Origin: Candidatus Faecivivens stercoripullorum | GTDB taxonomy: Bacteria; Bacillota; Clostridia; Oscillospirales; Ruminococcaceae | Direction of reading: 5' to 3' | Assembly: GCA_018715285.1 (NCBI GenBank) | Contig: DVLW01000048.1 | Span: forward strand, 1-5,528 | Length of the DNA: 5,528 bases | Shown here: positions 4,723 through 5,528 of the stretch, piece after piece | Layout of the letters: each line of letters begins with the position of its first letter | Numbering within the stretch: position 1 is the stretch's first letter | Notes under the pieces: generated by a model | Database searches by the model: none | Told to the model about the DNA's origin: nothing | What the model saw: only the letters and a program-made list of their open reading frames with translations | Position numbers and translations under genes: made by a program

Positions 4723-5486
4723 CCGGATATCTCTATGACGGAAGTTTTGACGGCTTTTTAAGCTGTGTATTTGAAAGTTACGCGCGAAAAGAACAACCTT
4801 CCATCATCCAGACACCTGAACAGGAACAGCCGTTTTTACTGGCACTGACCAGCATTGCTACCTGTCCGGACAAGGCAAAAAGGGTACGAAACGGACTCAA
4901 ACGACTGTCAGAGGAAGTCTGGGAAATGATACGGGATGGATTTTTGTGCGACTGCATGAATAACCGGGAAGTCAGCCTGCTGCGGCTGATTCATCAGCTT
5001 TTCCGGTACGGTCCGTCTGCTGCGGTCAACTATGCTGACCCGGACGTCAATACCGTCTGCAAAGCGCTGCGGGCAATGCGCAATGAAGCTCACCTGCTGA
5101 CGGGATTTGTACGTTTTTCAGAGTATAACGGCGTACTGGTCAGTGTCATCTCGCCCAAAAATCAGGTGCTGCCGATTTTGGCACAGCATTTCTCGATTCG
5201 CTTTCCGGGTGAACAGTTTATGATTTACGACCAGAACCACCGGACAGCCTTTATGCATACCCCTCAGAAGAAAGAATTCATTGAAATTGAATCGCTGACC
5301 CTTCCGCCCATTGGGAAAGAAGAAGCTGCATTCCGGGCGATGTGGCGCAGTTATTTTGACCATGTAGCAATTGCACAACGGGAAAATCCGGTCTGCCAGC
5401 GTACCCATCTGGCGATGCGCTACCGGCCATGGATGACCGAGTTTGTGGATCAGCAGCAGGAAAATGCATACCAGCTGACCGAATAA
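4719..5486 (+). CDS. DUF4130 protein (probable DNA metabolism protein, TIGR03915-like), unfused
   Basis: The 255-residue soluble protein starts MTGYLYDGSFDGFLSCVFESY, the N-terminal pattern of DUF4130. Other family landmarks are HLLTGFVRF (125-133), FMIYDQNHRTAFMH (167-180) and the C-terminal block WRSYFDHVAIAQRENP to YRPWMTEF (209-242). The family partners radical SAM proteins like its neighbour, and a fraction of members are fused to a uracil-DNA glycosylase-like domain. This copy ends after DUF4130, so any glycosylase would have to be encoded elsewhere. ATG 4719 overlaps the upstream TGA by ATGA and has AGGAGG (4706-4711) seven bases upstream, whereas an earlier in-frame ATG at 4668 has no such support. 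It probably forms a complex or acts in sequence with the radical SAM enzyme on nucleic acid. No catalytic motif of known function is visible. Confidence 0.88.
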   Translation: MTGYLYDGSFDGFLSCVFESYARKEQPSIIQTPEQEQPFLLALTSIATCPDKAKRVRNGLKRLSEEVWEMIRDGFLCDCMNNREVSLLRLIHQLFRYGPSAAVNYADPDVNTVCKALRAMRNEAHLLTGFVRFSEYNGVLVSVISPKNQVLPILAQHFSIRFPGEQFMIYDQNHRTAFMHTPQKKEFIEIESLTLPPIGKEEAAFRAMWRSYFDHVAIAQRENPVCQRTHLAMRYRPWMTEFVDQQQENAYQLTE

Positions 5487-5494
5487 CCCAAAAT

Positions 5495-5523
5495 TTGCTT
5501 TTCCTTTCGGAAAATGTTATACT
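5495..5523 (+). promoter_or_regulatory. Sigma-A promoter for a gene beyond the right edge
   Basis: The -35 is TTGCTT (5495-5500) and the -10 is TATACT (5518-5523) with a 17-base spacer. The spacer contains a 6-bp inverted repeat TTTTCC/GGAAAA (5499-5504, 5509-5514). Transcription would start at or just past the window end. No intrinsic terminator separates it from the DUF4130 stop, so read-through from the operon is possible. Confidence 0.65.
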
Positions 5524-5528
5524 GAATA

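Noticed and set aside
1..5528. Insertion sequences, CRISPR arrays, tRNA or rRNA genes
   Set aside because: No transposase-like frame, terminal inverted repeat pair, regularly spaced repeat or structured RNA gene was recognised on either strand.

Overview
The window looks like chromosomal DNA from a spore-forming member of the Clostridia, possibly Oscillospirales/Ruminococcaceae-like. The evidence is an alpha/beta-type small acid-soluble spore protein, AGGAGG-type ribosome binding sites, sigma-A promoters (TTGnnn, 17 bp, TATACT) and roughly balanced base composition. The taxonomic placement is inference. No mobile element, CRISPR array, rRNA or tRNA was seen.

Layout from left to right. The first ~140 bases hold the possible N-terminus of a leftward membrane protein running off the edge. 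A rightward SASP gene (251-454) follows and ends at a strong intrinsic terminator (563-601). A promoter (622-650) then drives a cytoplasmic FrnE-type DsbA-fold oxidoreductase (691-1416) with an unusual cysteine tail. It converges, with only 27 bases between, on a leftward ABC-F ATPase gene (1444-3000). The ABC-F gene has its own sigma-A promoter (3264-3292) and a ~257-nt leader. To the right, a divergent promoter (3338-3366) drives a two-gene operon with an ATGA overlap: a radical SAM protein with a C-terminal helix-hairpin-helix (3406-4722) and a DUF4130 protein (4719-5486). A further promoter at the right edge (5495-5523) points to a gene outside the window.

The most striking element is the ABC-F leader. 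It contains a short upstream ORF with a good ribosome binding site, followed by four RNA segments that can pair in two exclusive ways. In one fold, segment 1 (just after the small ORF's stop codon) pairs with segment 2, leaving segments 3 and 4 to form a 12-bp GNRA-capped terminator just ahead of the gene. In the other, segment 2 pairs perfectly over 13 bp with segment 3, which destroys the terminator. A ribosome held on the small ORF would cover segment 1 and favour read-through. This is the logic of translation-coupled attenuation used by antibiotic-inducible ABC-F resistance genes, so the ATPase is most likely a ribosome-protection factor induced by ribosome-targeting drugs.

The second point of interest is the radical SAM/DUF4130 pair. 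It is a recurring partnership of unknown chemistry suspected to act in DNA repair or modification because some DUF4130 relatives are fused to a uracil-DNA glycosylase-like domain. Here DUF4130 is unfused. The radical SAM protein carries a helix-hairpin-helix and a possible sliding-clamp-binding peptide, both of which fit a DNA-directed role.
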